A DNA stretch of 64,000 nt from Chloranthus sessilifolius (taxonomy: Eukaryota; Streptophyta; Magnoliopsida; Chloranthales; Chloranthaceae), in NCBI GenBank assembly GCA_021018995.1, contig CM037584.1:146585317-146649316 (forward strand), in the 5' to 3' direction. Positions within the stretch are counted from its first letter, which is position 1. The number at the start of each line of letters is the position of its first letter. Position numbers and translations under genes: made by a program. Shown in pieces: positions 1 to 11,456 of the stretch. The notes under the pieces were generated by a model. It worked only from the letters and a program-made list of their open reading frames with translations, did not search any database and was not told the DNA's origin.

Positions 1-1321
1 TAGATGCATGGGTCTTTCTAAGGTCTAGGCCATTTTTATTTATCATTAAGGGTCTTTATCAAAATGTTTTGGGTTGGGCTTGTATCTTAGAAAATCATTT
101 AGATTTACCGAGCCATGGGAAAGGTCATGTAAGCTCTTATTCACTTTACCAATCCTATGTACTAAGAATTTGTTATTTGGGTCTTATTGGGACATCAAAA
201 GATTTGGTTGGGTCTTTTGACAAGCTCTTATTCACTTTACCAATCCTATTTACTACGAATATGTTATTTTGGCCTTATTGTCTGGTTCGTAACTCTTAGT
301 GTCGATAGGCAAATCGAGCACTCAGCAACTTTCTGGAAAGATCCACGAGCTACCTACATTTTCCTTTACATTTTAAGGATCAAAGGTCAAAGGATCAGGA
401 TGTAATCAGACTCATCCGATCAAGGGTCAGGTCTGATTTCTGGCTGGGTGTCATGTTTCGCAATTCTGCGTTATATTTTTGCCGATTTTCTTGCCGACAA
501 TTCTGATCGAATCATTGTGTGAAAATTTACCCAAACCTTAAGGACAGGTCAAGGTCCATTCTCAATTTATCCTAGATTTTTATGAAAAGGTTTCAGGCAT
601 AGAAATCACAACTGTTCAAGGATCTGATTTTAGGTGAAACAGGGAAGTTTCGTTGCTTGTGCTCCGGGTGCCGTAACTTTCAAATCATATGAAGTTCGGA
701 TCTGAAATTTTAACTGGGCGTCAAAAACCCATTAAATTATTTATCAAAATTTTTCAGAAAATTTTTGGATTTTATTTCCATTTAATTTTCTCACTGTTTT
801 GAGAATAAATTGTTGTGGGTTACAAAGCCTACAGACTTGGGCCTTCGATGGAGTCCACCTAGTGGCCCATCCAATGCCACACTTTTTTTTTTGGGTCTTG
901 ATCCGAGACGTTCCTAAGTTAATCCCAGGTTCATCAGTCCTCTTTCAAGTTCATTATATCTATTTGGGTGGCACTAATTGCTTGCTAGTGCTACCCTATT
1001 TTTTCAGGCATCGATTTATCTAAAGGTTTCGAATTGGGCTTGAAGAGCCATCCAATTGAGCCTAATATTCCAAACATGATTACATTTTTCAAAATCCATT
1101 TTCTTTTTGGAAATTATTTTTTAAAAAAATAACTATTCTTACAAGTCATTCGATCGAATTTTCAAGTTCTAATCGCCATACTTTTTATAGCCTAAGTGAC
1201 CAAATTTTGGGCTTTCATCGGTAAGCCATTGATCACCGTTGATCATTCATGATCGATGCTGGTCATGAGTTTTCAAAATTGGGAATTCCATTGAACCATC
1301 AGTCTATCAAAATGGTGAAAC
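1..1321. other. Left flank, no gene; old repeat-like DNA
   Basis: AT-rich sequence with no convincing gene: the open frames are short, low in complexity and lack recognisable domains. Its texture (long T runs, phrases typical of plant Gypsy LTR and leader DNA) suggests a decayed older repeat that received the chromovirus insertion at 1322. I could not find its ends. Confidence 0.5.
131..280. repeat. Two-copy tandem duplication, 91-bp step
   Basis: A segment of about 59 bp starting AAGCTCTTATTCACTTTACC at 131 recurs at 222 with a few substitutions. It is a small local duplication in the non-coding left flank with no visible function. Confidence 0.8.
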
Positions 1322-3749
1322 TGTGACAGCCCGGATTTCGGCACCCTGAAGCCCGTGCCATTGGCACGACCCTCAAGGTCCTGCCTCATATATAAGAACG
1401 GAACATTGGTATATCAACACAATTTTTAAAGTAAAACATATCCTAAAGAAATTATAGAATTAACTCTCCATTTCTATAATATAAGCCAGAACACGTAACT
1501 CAAAAGGTAGATCTGATCTCATGCCACTGCATGAGCAAAAGAACCAACCCGAACCATCAGTGACTACTCAGCAGCCACCTTGGATGTTTCGCCAAAAGAA
1601 TGTCTCATTTTATATTACATTTTCTCAAAAATAGGGCTGGACATATCAAGTCGTACAATTTCTTACACAAAACTCTATCAAAGTATGCTGGGGTCCTCTA
1701 GAAGAAATCCTCATGAGGGGACTTTGACTCCTCTCCAGACACGTAATCTGAATCCTTCAGATCAACGTCTCCCGAAACTGCAGTAACAACAACTAACACT
1801 GGACCTACGATGTATAGTCTAAAGAGTGTGCTACATCATAGCTCAATAGGGAAACAACTGAATAAACATATAAATTTATCTTAGTCACATATATTTCATG
1901 ACATTTAAAAACATGATTTATCAATAAAAATAATTGAAAAATCGTTTAAGTTACTGAAAGCATGAACTGAGTGCATATGTTACTCTACATGTGTTTACTT
2001 GTTTTCAACTTATTCTCAAAAGATAAAGATCGACCTTAAAACTTAAATCAATAACTTAAATAATCCTCGATGCACTATAGCCATCGAGCCCCGATGGAAT
2101 ACCCACCATCGTCGTCCAATCAGACTATTTTTCATTTATTTTTCATTCAAGTAATACTACCCAGGTCCCTTCCTCATAAGCGGCGGGACACAAAGCTCAC
2201 ACACATCCCTAGGAGGTTAAACTGGCGTACAGATTGGCCGCCTTACCAGTCATAGATATCCTGCCGAGTCAGTCACGGGTATACTGCCGTGTCGGTGAGG
2301 TATTCACCAAACCTTAAATCAAATGTGCAACTACATATAGTTATTCACTTTGTGATTGTGCTAAACATAATATTTTAGATCTGTTCAATTCTCATTTAAT
2401 TTATTCACCTTACTCGGATGTTCATGATTTTCCATACATCCCTGGGATGTAATCAACTCATATGCATCACTTAGATGCCCTTATATCATTCACACCCTCT
2501 TGAGATGTCACATACTCATAGCATACTTATTTCCTTACTTAGTGTTCACCCACACACACACACATACTTTAATTTCACATGTTTGACTACTTTTCAAGAA
2601 AAACATGCCCATCTGTATTCTCTCAACACATAACTATTCATTTCCATGTCACTACATATATGCTATTGTAATTAAAGTACATGTTCAAGGTATTCCCTAT
2701 CTCACGCTGCTTAAATCCCCAAGTGTCAAGGTCCATAGTGGCTTCCCATGCTCGCATTTAAGCGTTCAACCTAAATTATATCATATCATAAGCAAAGCAT
2801 CAAGAACGATGCATAAAAGAAGGTACAAAGACTTCCCATAACTCACAGGTCTAAAACAAAACTCACTCAAAAACTGTCAAAATCGATTAATCGATCTTCA
2901 TATCGATTAATCGAAACTCCAGAATCGATTAATCGATCTAAAAATCGATTAATCGGTTTTCCCAGACTCCTCATTTTCCATTCACTAGGAGTACCCAGGT
3001 GATTAATCGATTTCAAATCGATTAATTGAAATAAAAAATTGATTAATCAAAATTTAATTTGATTAATCGATTTCGTGCTTTTATGTCCAGATCTATATTC
3101 TGTCAAAAATCGATTAATCGGTTTTAAATTCGATTAATCGAATTTGACAGAAACCCAGCCCTCTTTGGGCATTTCCTCTAGCTTTGCTCTCTCTCCATTT
3201 TCTCCTTTTTTCTATTTCCTTAAATTCTTTATTAGTTCAATTATATAATCATTAAATTACCCACATCATAATTTACAAAGATCTCACCTGAATTCCAAGT
3301 ATGGGTGATTCAAGGGTTTACCACCAAGTGCTAGGGTTCTTAGCTTGATTCCTCTAATCCCCATGCATTACCGTCGTGATTAATGGCTCACGTATGGCTC
3401 AAATCCTTAATCCCACATAAATCTCTTACATTTACTCCTTCCTCCTCACTCTCTCTCTCTCTCTCTCGCTTCATAAATCCTTAACCACCCACCAAAGCCA
3501 AAGTGAAATAGCTTCTCTTATACATTAACTCTTCTAACCCAATTCAACCCTTCGGTATAAGGCATACACACCCATAATAGGTGTATGTGGCTTCATAATA
3601 AAATCTAATACCACACTCACAAGCACATTCACATCAAACCTAATTTAACCTAAGTCATCAAATTGACTTCCACTTGTTTTCACTAGTGCCCAGATGAGCA
3701 CGCATCCCGAGGACACTATTCAAAATCCAAAGATTTCGAGGATGTTACA
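1322..3749 (-). repeat. 3' LTR of the outer chromovirus
   Basis: Matches 41587-44011 along its whole length with scattered differences. On the plus strand it starts TGTGACAGCC and ends GATGTTACA. It holds a cluster of TCGATTAATCGA palindromes (2883-3150), CT-rich tracts near 3450, and near its antisense start a short acidic reading frame (1698-1805). Confidence 0.93.
2883..3150. repeat. TCGATTAATCGA palindrome cluster in 3' LTR
   Basis: Four close copies start at 2883, 2903, 2925 and 2945 (steps 20, 22, 20). More, partly decayed, copies follow to about 3150 at similar steps. The 12-mer is a perfect palindrome; the sequence between copies differs. Confidence 0.85.
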
Positions 3750-3768
3750 TTCTCCCCACCTTGGAAAT
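3750..3768 (-). promoter_or_regulatory. Polypurine tract of the outer element
   Basis: In the element sense CCAAGGTGGGGAGA lies directly before the 3' LTR start TGTAACATCC. A purine-rich run here is the expected plus-strand cDNA primer. Confidence 0.8.
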
Positions 3769-4049
3769 TTTCGTCCTCGAAAATATATCCAAGGGTTTTC
3801 CTTCATGGAAGCCCCATACACATAAGCACATGACAATTTATACAACGTTATCACAACACATCCTGCATAAAACTTAACTACATTTGCATACATTAACAAT
3901 AAACCGAATACCAGATAAGCAAGGATAGAAAGTGCATTACTCAAAAAGAAACAATGGTAACCATGCCATATTGTTCAGTACATCATATTTCTAAATAATT
4001 ACAACCCAAAAATAATTACAACTCAAAAAGAAACATCAAAAGCCGGCAA

Positions 4050-5400
4050 TTACGTAGTCCCATCCCCTGGCTGATCCTCCTCATCATGCTCATGTGTACC
4101 AAAACCTGATGCATCAGGAATCCATGTCCGCGCCGCCACTATGCGCTGAGGGTAATCGCTGGGATATATAAGCTGCATGGTCTAGTGGAGCAGTTCCTCA
4201 TGAAAATTCAGCCGATGGTCCATCCGGGTGTTGCTCTCCTCCATATGCCTGTGGTGCGCTAGAATCTGGCAGTTGTTCTCCGCCATGAGGGCAAGAACAT
4301 CATCTATAGTACCAGCTTGGGCAGGTGCCCGTCTCCTGTGAGATCACATAGGAGTAGTAGGAGCAGACTGTGTAGGAGCAGAAGGCGGTACAAAAGGCTG
4401 CTTTGCCGGCTATACAGGGTCAGGAGGCTGCTCCCCTACTGCTGGTTGGTCCTGCTGTGGTCGGGCATCACCAGCTTGGGCAGGTATTGGGCCCTCCGAT
4501 GGTAGCACCTTCTTCAGAAGGTTGTAGCTTCAGCTCCAGGAAACAATGGAGTAACGTTTGACACGATCAGTGGCCCTCGGCTTGGTCGGAGGAATAACGT
4601 ACTCCACGACAGTCGAATAACACTCAATCATACTAGGAATGAGACGAGCATATGGCATACACTCCTTTGGTCTTAATGGTCCCTTCATCATTTTTCCCTT
4701 GATGTAAATCATGCCCTCCAACACCAATTTAGTAGCATCGAACCAACGGCCACGGTATGCCGCGTACAACTCCTGTTGAACCAACTCCACTCTCTCGGTA
4801 TCATGGCGCATGGGATAGAGGTTCCATTTGATAATCGAGTCAAGCATCCACAAATGAGGGGATAAGTCAACCCTTCGTATGGACTTTTCGGATCCCTTAT
4901 TTTCCTTTGTCATCTCAGTTCTAATTTCCTCAAAACCAACGGGCTGATCGAATGGGGGTAAGAGGTTTGTCTCCGGTACATATGCCATAAAACACTCTAA
5001 GGATTCATGAACGTGGTGTCGGGTAAAAAGATACTTACGACCATCGATTTCGGTCGTAACGGTGCCGGTCTCCCTACCCTCCTTTAGGTTTTGATCAAAC
5101 AGCCTAATTAACCTAGGATAATAATAGCCATGCAATGGTTTCAAAAGGTTACCGAGGCCCACATCGACGAGGTATTTCTGAGCCCACTTTGTCTCGCCCT
5201 CAACCTCCGGGTCCTCACAGAGATCTTGGTCTATGATGTATTCATATTCAAAGTCTTTTGCAGCCCACCATTCATTTGGTTGGGGTAAATGGCCGGGTTG
5301 AGATGATGGTGGTGACGAGTCGCGTGACGACGCGTCCGTCAAATAAGATGATGATGATGATGATGATGAAAGTGAAGGTGAAGGTTACAGTGGTGGTGGC
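4050..5400 (-). CDS. Accessory post-integrase ORF of the outer element (main part)
   Basis: A long open stretch (4530-5342) holds a folded-looking region (PNEWWAAKDFEYEY, VDVGLGNLLKPLHGYYYPRL, then LFDQNLKEGRETGTV). It is followed by a Pro/Gln-rich part and a final stretch with LALMAENNCQILAHHRHMEE. It is not gag, pol or a host enzyme I recognise. Its core pattern (G-L-x-x-L, then Y-P-R-L, then F-x-Q) is shared with the accessory ORF of element B at 30736-31224 and resembles plant retrotransposon ORFs often called putative plant transposon protein. Function unknown. It lies between chromodomain and 3' LTR and is interrupted by element A. Confidence 0.65.
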
Positions 5401-6696
5401 TGATCAATTTTAAATAAACCCTTGCAAGTTTACAAGATCGGTTCTAGTAAGGCAAGAACAAGGGTGTCGAACCCACAGGGAAATCTGAAATTTTATTCAA
5501 TTCTTCCTAAAGATTTAGAAAATATCCCCGAGGAAGTACCAAGGGGCAGATTTAATTTTTACCAAGAGTTAACACTTTTCTAATTGCAAGAAAGAAAATA
5601 AACTAATCTAAAAATTATGTAATGAGAAATCTAAGAACAGATTTTAAACACAAGATCAAGGAATTTGCTACCCCAGATTTATACCCTTTTCTATTTTTAA
5701 ACCCACAATTTTATTAACATCAACACATCATCATTTTAAGAGAAACATGACTAGTAATTAAGCGTGATCATTAACCCGGCATACCCTATCTAAAAACAAT
5801 GACTCAGCCTAATCACGGTATGAATCATGTGAAAAGCATAGCGTATCTCATGGTATTTTAGATCAAAACACTAAAAGCAGAATCACTACACTTTAAGAAA
5901 AATGATTTGATGATGAAATTATCAAACTATGGCATTAAACATAAAATATAGGTACTTATCTGGGGATCGCATCCTCCTTGACCTACAGCCTTTAGCCTCT
6001 CATCCTTGTCGCAAGATCTTCAATTGTATTCAAAATCATTCCCAATGTAAAGAGCAAAGAAGGTGTAAAAAGAAGAACACAATTTTACTACTCTCCGAAA
6101 ACTCTCTTACAAAAGTCTCTAGTTATTACACAAATTTCTCTAAGAAATAAAAACTCTCAAAGAAATAAAAACTCTCTATTCAAAAAAAAAACTCTCTCTC
6201 TAAAACAAAAACAACTCTCCCCTTTCAAAGCCGTAAGCCTCTTATTTATAATATCCGATTGAAACTAACCCTAATTGCCTCAATCGATTGAGACAGAAGT
6301 CTCAATCGATTGACTTAGAGTTCGAATTCCCTTAGGACACTTCTGCCTTCATGTCTCAATCGATTGAATTTTATGTCTCAATCGATTGAATTTCTAGGGT
6401 TGAGTTTTTCTCCATCTGTCAATCGATTGACCATAATGCCTCAATCGATTGACTCTTCAATGCAAAGTCTCCCCTTTCTTGATGGAGGTTGATTCTCTTC
6501 ATGGCTTTCAATGCTTCTTTGGACCTTTTTGTCCATATCTCTTTATTAGCCTGTAATTTCCTTCTTTTATGCACTTGAACGATCTAGGTATCGAAACACT
6601 GTAAACATCAAAACCTCACAACAACCATCGATGCTTTCATTAAGACTAAATGTAGGATTTAGAGTGTGAATTATAGTCATATTTCAACACCGATCA
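5401..6696 (-). repeat. 3' LTR of element A
   Basis: 1296 bp, nearly identical to 18066-19341. It has a TATA box (TATAAATA in sense, 6243-6250) and three palindrome pairs just upstream of it (6280-6452). Near its right end, around 6580-6650, this copy has a cluster of small indels that the other two family copies lack. Confidence 0.95.
6280..6452. repeat. Three TCAATCGATTGA pairs in the 3' LTR of A
   Basis: Copies start at 6280/6302, 6356/6378 and 6419/6441. Every pair is 22 bp start to start with a different 10-nt spacer. They lie just upstream of the TATA box in sense. Confidence 0.95.
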
Positions 6697-6711
6697 CACC
6701 CCAAACCTACA
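6697..6711 (-). promoter_or_regulatory. Polypurine tract of element A
   Basis: In sense GTAGGTTTGGGGTG directly precedes the LTR start TGATCGG. The same tract recurs in plus orientation before the partial LTR at 10902. Confidence 0.85.
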
Positions 6712-6774
6712 CTTTGCTAGTCCTCAAAGAGAATGATAAATATAAAAATAAACTAACATCCTAAAATTTAAATG

Positions 6775-6863
6775 CCACTTTCGTAGGGAACACGATTGCA
6801 CTTAGCGTGTGCAACAAGCCTTTAAACCCCTAGGTGATCCCTAGTGGAGGAGTTGTGTCTCCT
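6775..6863 (-). ncRNA. Predicted structured RNA block in the 3' region (A, left arm)
   Basis: Second copy of the 10730-10818 block, in element sense on the minus strand, ahead of the authentic 3' LTR. All stems are preserved. Confidence 0.6.
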
Positions 6864-7465
6864 GAAGGTTTTCAGTTGAAGGTACCTACAAACTTCAAGG
6901 CTATCATGATTGATTAATCATGTCCTTAAGTAATTAGACGCTCCTGAAAAATCTTTTTAGAATACATCTAACCACGTTCATTCCATTTATGCCACATTCA
7001 GTTCAGACCGTTGTCTTCTAATGTTCATATTTCATGCCTCAATGTCATGAGATCATCACTGCCCAAAGTTCTTATGTCAGAGGAAAAAAGCTTAAACTGG
7101 AACTTTTAGATCACATGTCTAGACTCCAATCCTCACCATGGGTATACACTCAGAATGAAATCACTTCCGATGAATGAGATGGAATTATAACACAATTAGA
7201 AGAAAATCTCACAAGTTTAAAGATATACGGTGTATCAAAGAATTATAAGGGAAATCTCATTAAGAAAGATATCTGTATTTTAAGCATGCATATATCAAGC
7301 ACCATAGACAATTGTGTACTTACTCTCCACAAGGCAGTTCATCACTCATGATTGGATCAAAAAGGTCTTTTCTAAGGTTGTAATGGGGCTCGGGTTAAGG
7401 TTAAGAGAAGAAAGGAAGGATGGATTCAAAAGTTTCTGAGAAATTGGAAAAGAAACAACTACTGA

Positions 7466-7883
7466 CGATGAGGAGATGGGCGACATGCAATTCTATCAAT
7501 ATGGTGTGAATGTGTGGGTCAAGAGTATCAAGGCGATCATCCGCGTGCAATCGGCCCCGGTTGAGGATGCTCCTCCTCCTCCCCGTCCAAGCCCCGCACA
7601 GCGCCAACGTGGCGGTGTTAGGCGACCTCGTCCCGAAGAGGTCCCCGATTTTGATGCCTAGGCGGCTGTTGCTCGCCTTGAGGTGCGGATGGACGGGCTG
7701 AATGCACGGCTTGGTGGTGTGGATAGGCGGTCCCGGTTTCAAACCGCTCTCCTTATGCGGATGGCTCGCGAGTCATTCCCGGGTCGTGCCAACCATTTCA
7801 TCGACGGCGCAAGAGTGGCAATGAACGAGGGGCGGGCACCGGAAGATGAAGATGAAGATGAAGATGATGATGATGATGTGTGA
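7466..7883 (+). pseudogene. C-terminal part of an accessory ORF of the A family (inverted loop)
   Basis: Plus-strand reading frames directly after the inversion junction encode a Pro/Arg-rich part (PPPPRPSPAQRQRGGVRRPR), a coiled-looking part (VARLEVRMDGLNARLGGVDR) and an acidic tail (EDEDEDEDDDDDV). By position (after pol, before the 3' non-coding blocks) and layout it matches the C-terminal half of Athila post-integrase ORFs. The N-terminal half is absent from the window. Not a host gene. Confidence 0.6.
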
Positions 7884-8034
7884 TTGTCTTGTTTTGTTGT
7901 GAAGTTTTTCTTTTCTCTGTTTGGTGTTTATGTTTTTTTTTTGTTGTTGATGTATCGGATCGGTGGCTACAAGTTTTAAATGATAATGTTTGCTTTGTTT
8001 TGGGCATATTTTGTGTTTGGTTTCTGGCTCTCAG

Positions 8035-8354
8035 TCAATCGATTGAGATCTCCCTCTCAATCGATTGAGCTACTTCATGCCCTCCTAAATTTTCCTCCGT
8101 CAATCGATTGAGACTTCTGTCTCAATCGATTGAATGATGCACCTAAATTTGGACATTCCTGGTTTTGGTCTCTATTTTTAGCATGGTTCATCAATCGATT
8201 GACATTTAGGTGCCAATCGATTGACACTTACTTGGTCAGCCAGTCAACCCTATCTTTGGAATAGGCGTTTCTCCAAATATTTGATGTGGAGCTCGGATTT
8301 ACCATCTTTGCCCTCTCTTGTCAATCGATTGACACAAACATGTCAATCGATTGA
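8035..8354. repeat. Four TCAATCGATTGA pairs upstream of the small ORF
   Basis: Pairs start at 8035/8057, 8100/8122, 8191/8213 and 8321/8343. All are 22 bp apart with unrelated spacers. Confidence 0.95.
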
Positions 8355-8507
8355 CTGAGACTCCTTTCTAAATATTTCTCCATGCACCGACTTCCGAATT
8401 TTTTTCTTTTAAAGTGTCCCTCTTTTAGGAAATTCTTAGCTATTTAAGGCACTTGCCGGGTCCTCCTTTTAGTCCATATTTGCAGTTTCCGTCCCCGCCT
8501 TGTCGCC

Positions 8508-8792
8508 ATGTCTTCCATCCGTCCTCGTACGCGCGCCGCAGTCCAACAGTTAATGGAGCCCGCACGCAAACGTGCCCGATACACCGCTCCACCACCCATC
8601 GATTGGTCCACCCATGCCATCATCCACCTTGATGACGAATCTGTTTCATCACCTGTCATCACCACCCCTCCCCCACCCTTATCACCACCTCGGGCACAAA
8701 TCCCACCCGTCGGCGCGGTTGGAATTTCTGAAGAAATGTGGCGCTACGCTTTTCCAAAGCCACGGGGCGGCATCTCTACCATGGCGGACTAG
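8508..8792 (+). CDS. Small ORF in the 3' region of the A family, unknown
   Basis: 94 codons in plus orientation, inside the inverted loop, starting MSSIRPRTRAAVQQLMEPAR. It continues through a Pro-rich middle (TPPPPLSPPRAQ) to a short end. It is preceded by a run of palindrome pairs and a TAAGGCAC leader. I do not recognise it; the basic start resembles the N-terminus of accessory ORFs of this group. It may be chance. Confidence 0.4.
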   Translation: MSSIRPRTRAAVQQLMEPARKRARYTAPPPIDWSTHAIIHLDDESVSSPVITTPPPPLSPPRAQIPPVGAVGISEEMWRYAFPKPRGGISTMAD

Positions 8793-9076
8793 AGGATTTG
8801 TTTTCGGTTTTTAGGGTCTAATTTTACATGTCTTTAGGGTAGGGTTTCTTTTTCTGTTTTTGTTGTTTCAGTTCGGTTTGTTTTCGTTTTGGGATTCGTT
8901 TGTTTCGTGTTACATCACGTTAGATTTTGCTTTACTTTGTCATAATTTTCTTTTTAATAACAATATAGTTTCGTATTTGTGTTTTCTCTCTTTCCCTTGC
9001 TCGGTTGTTTTGTCCTTTGATTGCATAGAGCAGGTTTGGGGGAGGCCTTCTTCCCTTTCTCCACATCATCCCCAAT

Positions 9077-9108
9077 GAGGACATTGGCCCATTCAAGTTT
9101 GGGGGGGT
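9077..9108 (+). promoter_or_regulatory. Internal polypurine-tract-like motif, A family
   Basis: GAGGACATTGG, then CAAGTTTGGGGGGG. It resembles the GAGGACTAGC and TTTGGGGGTG phrase next to the LTR (10872-10901) but lies about 1.8 kb upstream of it. A long A tract (9124-9148) follows. The rest of 8793-10133 is non-coding and AT-rich. Confidence 0.55.
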
Positions 9109-9116
9109 AATTGTTC

Positions 9117-9148
<32 letters not shown>

Positions 9149-9188
9149 CAACCTTTTAGCTGTTCTCGGATTTTTGAATGTTTATCAG

Positions 9189-9316
9189 TCAATCGATTGA
9201 GCATACTGTCTCAATCGATCAACTGATAAACATTAAAGGATATAAGAATTTGTGGCTCAGTCAATCGATTGAGTCCACTCAGTCAATCGATTGAGAATTT
9301 GGTCTCAATCGATTAA
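9189..9316. repeat. TCAATCGATTGA pair and triplet downstream of the small ORF
   Basis: A pair at 9189/9211 and a triplet at 9261/9283/9305, all in 22-bp steps. The outer copies carry one or two substitutions. Confidence 0.92.
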
Positions 9317-10729
9317 CTGATGGTTGGCAAAAGCTGTAATTTAATTGATTATTCATATTTGTGAGCATGAAAAATTCTTCCTGAAATTTCTTTAATCAAT
9401 GCTATCATATCATGGTTATTTTATGAGTGCCCATAAGGTGTAGATATTGAACATTAATGATCATGAATCATGCTTAAAAATAATTGTTTTCATCACTCGC
9501 TTTCAATCTCAAAATCGGAGGATTAAGTGGGTAACATGGAATCCTAAAGATCACAAAGAAAGACTAAAACCTTGAAAGTTTTTGAAACACTTGTCCTTGT
9601 TCTTAATGAGTGCTGAAATAAATTCGGAGTATCTTTGAAATCCTTGTTCCAATTGTTAAAACCCATTGATTTGTGATTTTATGTGTGTTATAACATTACA
9701 CTAGAAATCATTGTGTACTAACTTAAGGCAAATGGGCATATTTTACCATCATGAAAGGAAATGATCTAAGGCCATCATTGGTTCGTCTGTGCTTAAACTG
9801 ACCCACCTTATAAATTTATCCTTCTAGTACACCTTTGAGCTTATTGGAAATTTACCTTTATACATTCTTTGATAGTAATAACCTTTAACCCCTTACCGCT
9901 TCTGAAAATTCAGCTTGCCCTTACTTATTTCTGAGAAATTAGGAACAAGGGATGAAAATGAGTGAAACGAGAGTAAGTGGGGATTATATGTGTTATAGTG
10001 TGTACTGAAAAATAAAAAAATAAAAAAAAAATAAAAAAAATAAAAAAAAGGGGGAAGAAAAGGAAATTGTAAAAACAATGAAAAATATATTGAGAAGAAT
10101 GGTGAGAGACTAGAAAAGAAAAAGAATAAAAAATCAGTAGTTGTTTCTTTTCCAATTTCTCAGAAACTTTTGAATCCATCCTTCCTTTCTTCTCTTAACC
10201 TTAACCCGAGCCCCATTACAACCTTAGAAAAGACCTTTTTGATCCAATCATGAGTGATGAAATGTCTTGTGGAGAGTAAGTACACAATTGTCTATGGTGC
10301 TTGATATATGCATGCTTAAAATACAGATATCTTTCTTAATGAGATTTCCCTTATAATTCTTTGATACACCGTATATCTTTAAACTTGTGAGATTTTCTTC
10401 TAATTGTGTTATAATTCCATCTCATTCATAAGTGATTTCATTCTCGAGTGTATACCCATGGTGAGGATTGGAGTCTAGACATGTGATCTAAAGTTCGATT
10501 TAAGCTTTTTCCTCGACATAAGAACTTTGGGCGTTGATGATCTCATGACATTGAGGCATGAAATATGAACATTAGAAGACAGCGATGCAGGCTGAATGTG
10601 GCATAAATGGAATGAACGTGGTTAGATGTATTCTAAAAAGATTTTTCAGGAGCGTCTAATTGCTTAAGGACATGATTAATCAATCATGATAGCCTTGAAG
10701 TTTGTAGGTACCTTCAACTGAAAACCTTC

Positions 10730-10818
10730 AGGAGACACAACTCCTCCACTAGGGATCACCTAGGGGTTTAAAGGCTTGTTGCACACGCTAAGTGCAATCG
10801 TGTTCCCTACGAAAGTGG
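10730..10818 (+). ncRNA. Predicted structured RNA block in the 3' region (A, right arm)
   Basis: AGGAG/CTCCT forms a small hairpin (10730-10745). It abuts a 10-bp stem of CCACTAGGGA (10746-10755) with TCCCT and AGTGG (10804-10818), split by a bulge ACGAA. Inside is the hairpin TTGCAC-ACGCTAA-GTGCAA (10779-10797). The same fold occurs in element B with a changed inner stem. Treated as a cis RNA structure of the element transcript, not a separate gene. Confidence 0.6.
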
Positions 10819-10901
10819 CATTTAAATTTTAGGATGTTAGTTTATTTTTATATTTATCATTCTCTTTGCTCGAGGACTAGCAAAGTGTAGGTTTGGGGGT
10901 G

Positions 10902-11428
10902 TGATCGGTGTTGAAATATGACTATAATTCACACTCTAAATCCTATATTTAGCTGTTCAATGAAAGCATCTGATGGTTGTTGTGAGGTTTTGATATTTAC
11001 AGGTGTTTCTGACAGCTAGATCGTTCAAGTGCATAAAAGAAGGAAATTACAGGCTAAAAAAGAGATATGGACAAAAAGGTCCAAAGAAGCATTGAAAGCC
11101 ATGAAGAGAATCAACCTCCATCAAGAAAGGGGAGACTTTGCATTGAAGAGTCAATCGATTGAGGCATTATGGTCAATCGATTGACAGATGGAGAAAAACT
11201 CAACCCTAGAAATTCAATCGATTGAGACATAAAATTCAATCGATTGAGACATGAAGGCAGAAGTGTCCTAAGGGAATTCGAACTCTAAGTCAATCGATTG
11301 AGACTTCTGTCTCAATCGATTGAGGCAATTAGGGTTAGTTTCAATCGGATATTATAAATAAGAGGCTTACGGCTTTGAAAGGGGAGAGTTGGTTTTGTTT
11401 TAGAGAGAGTTTTGTTATTTTTGAGTTT
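10902..11428 (+). mobile_element. Partial inverted LTR of the A family (U3 to just past TATA)
   Basis: Begins TGATCGGTG immediately after GTAGGTTTGGGGGTG and includes all three palindrome pairs and the TATA box (11353-11360). It stops about 70 bp beyond the box. It is in opposite orientation to both full LTRs. Confidence 0.9.
11151..11323. repeat. Three TCAATCGATTGA pairs in the partial inverted LTR
   Basis: Copies include 11151/11173 and 11290/11312, again 22 bp apart. The last copy ends 30 bp before TATAAATA. Confidence 0.95.
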
Positions 11429-11456
11429 ACACGCGGCTATTTCGACCTTTCAGTGA

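Larger units (their letters stand above)
6170..7465 (-). repeat. Left arm of the inverted duplication in element A
   Basis: Reverse complement of 10134-11428. It comprises the U3 end of the 3' LTR (to 6696) and about 770 bp of 3' non-coding sequence ending at ACTGA (7461-7465). The arms differ at a small number of positions. Confidence 0.9.
10134..11428 (+). repeat. Right arm of the inverted duplication in element A
   Basis: Plus-orientation copy of the 3' non-coding region, polypurine tract and the U3 part of an LTR. It starts at TCAGTAG (10134) and fades at about 11428, roughly 30 bp before the integrase stop region. Confidence 0.9.

Noticed and set aside
3430-3470. CT-repeat tract as a host core promoter
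   Set aside because: It is inside the chromovirus LTR and present in both LTR copies, so it belongs to the element.
4530-5342. 270-codon ORF as a possible host gene
   Set aside because: It lies between integrase and LTR of the chromovirus, continues across element A's target site, and shares its core with the accessory ORF of element B.
7401-8007. Minus-strand ORFs opposite the inverted loop
   Set aside because: They are antisense shadows of the accessory C-terminal frame and its acidic codon repeats.
6280-9316. Repeat-spacer look of the palindromes, resembling a CRISPR array
   Set aside because: Repeats are only 12 bp, spacers 10 nt, copies come in pairs rather than long arrays, the DNA is plant retrotransposon sequence and there are no cas genes.
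9893-10179. Phe/Tyr-rich ORFs near the A-rich tract
   Set aside because: They come from a low-complexity A/T run in non-coding 3' sequence, not a membrane protein.
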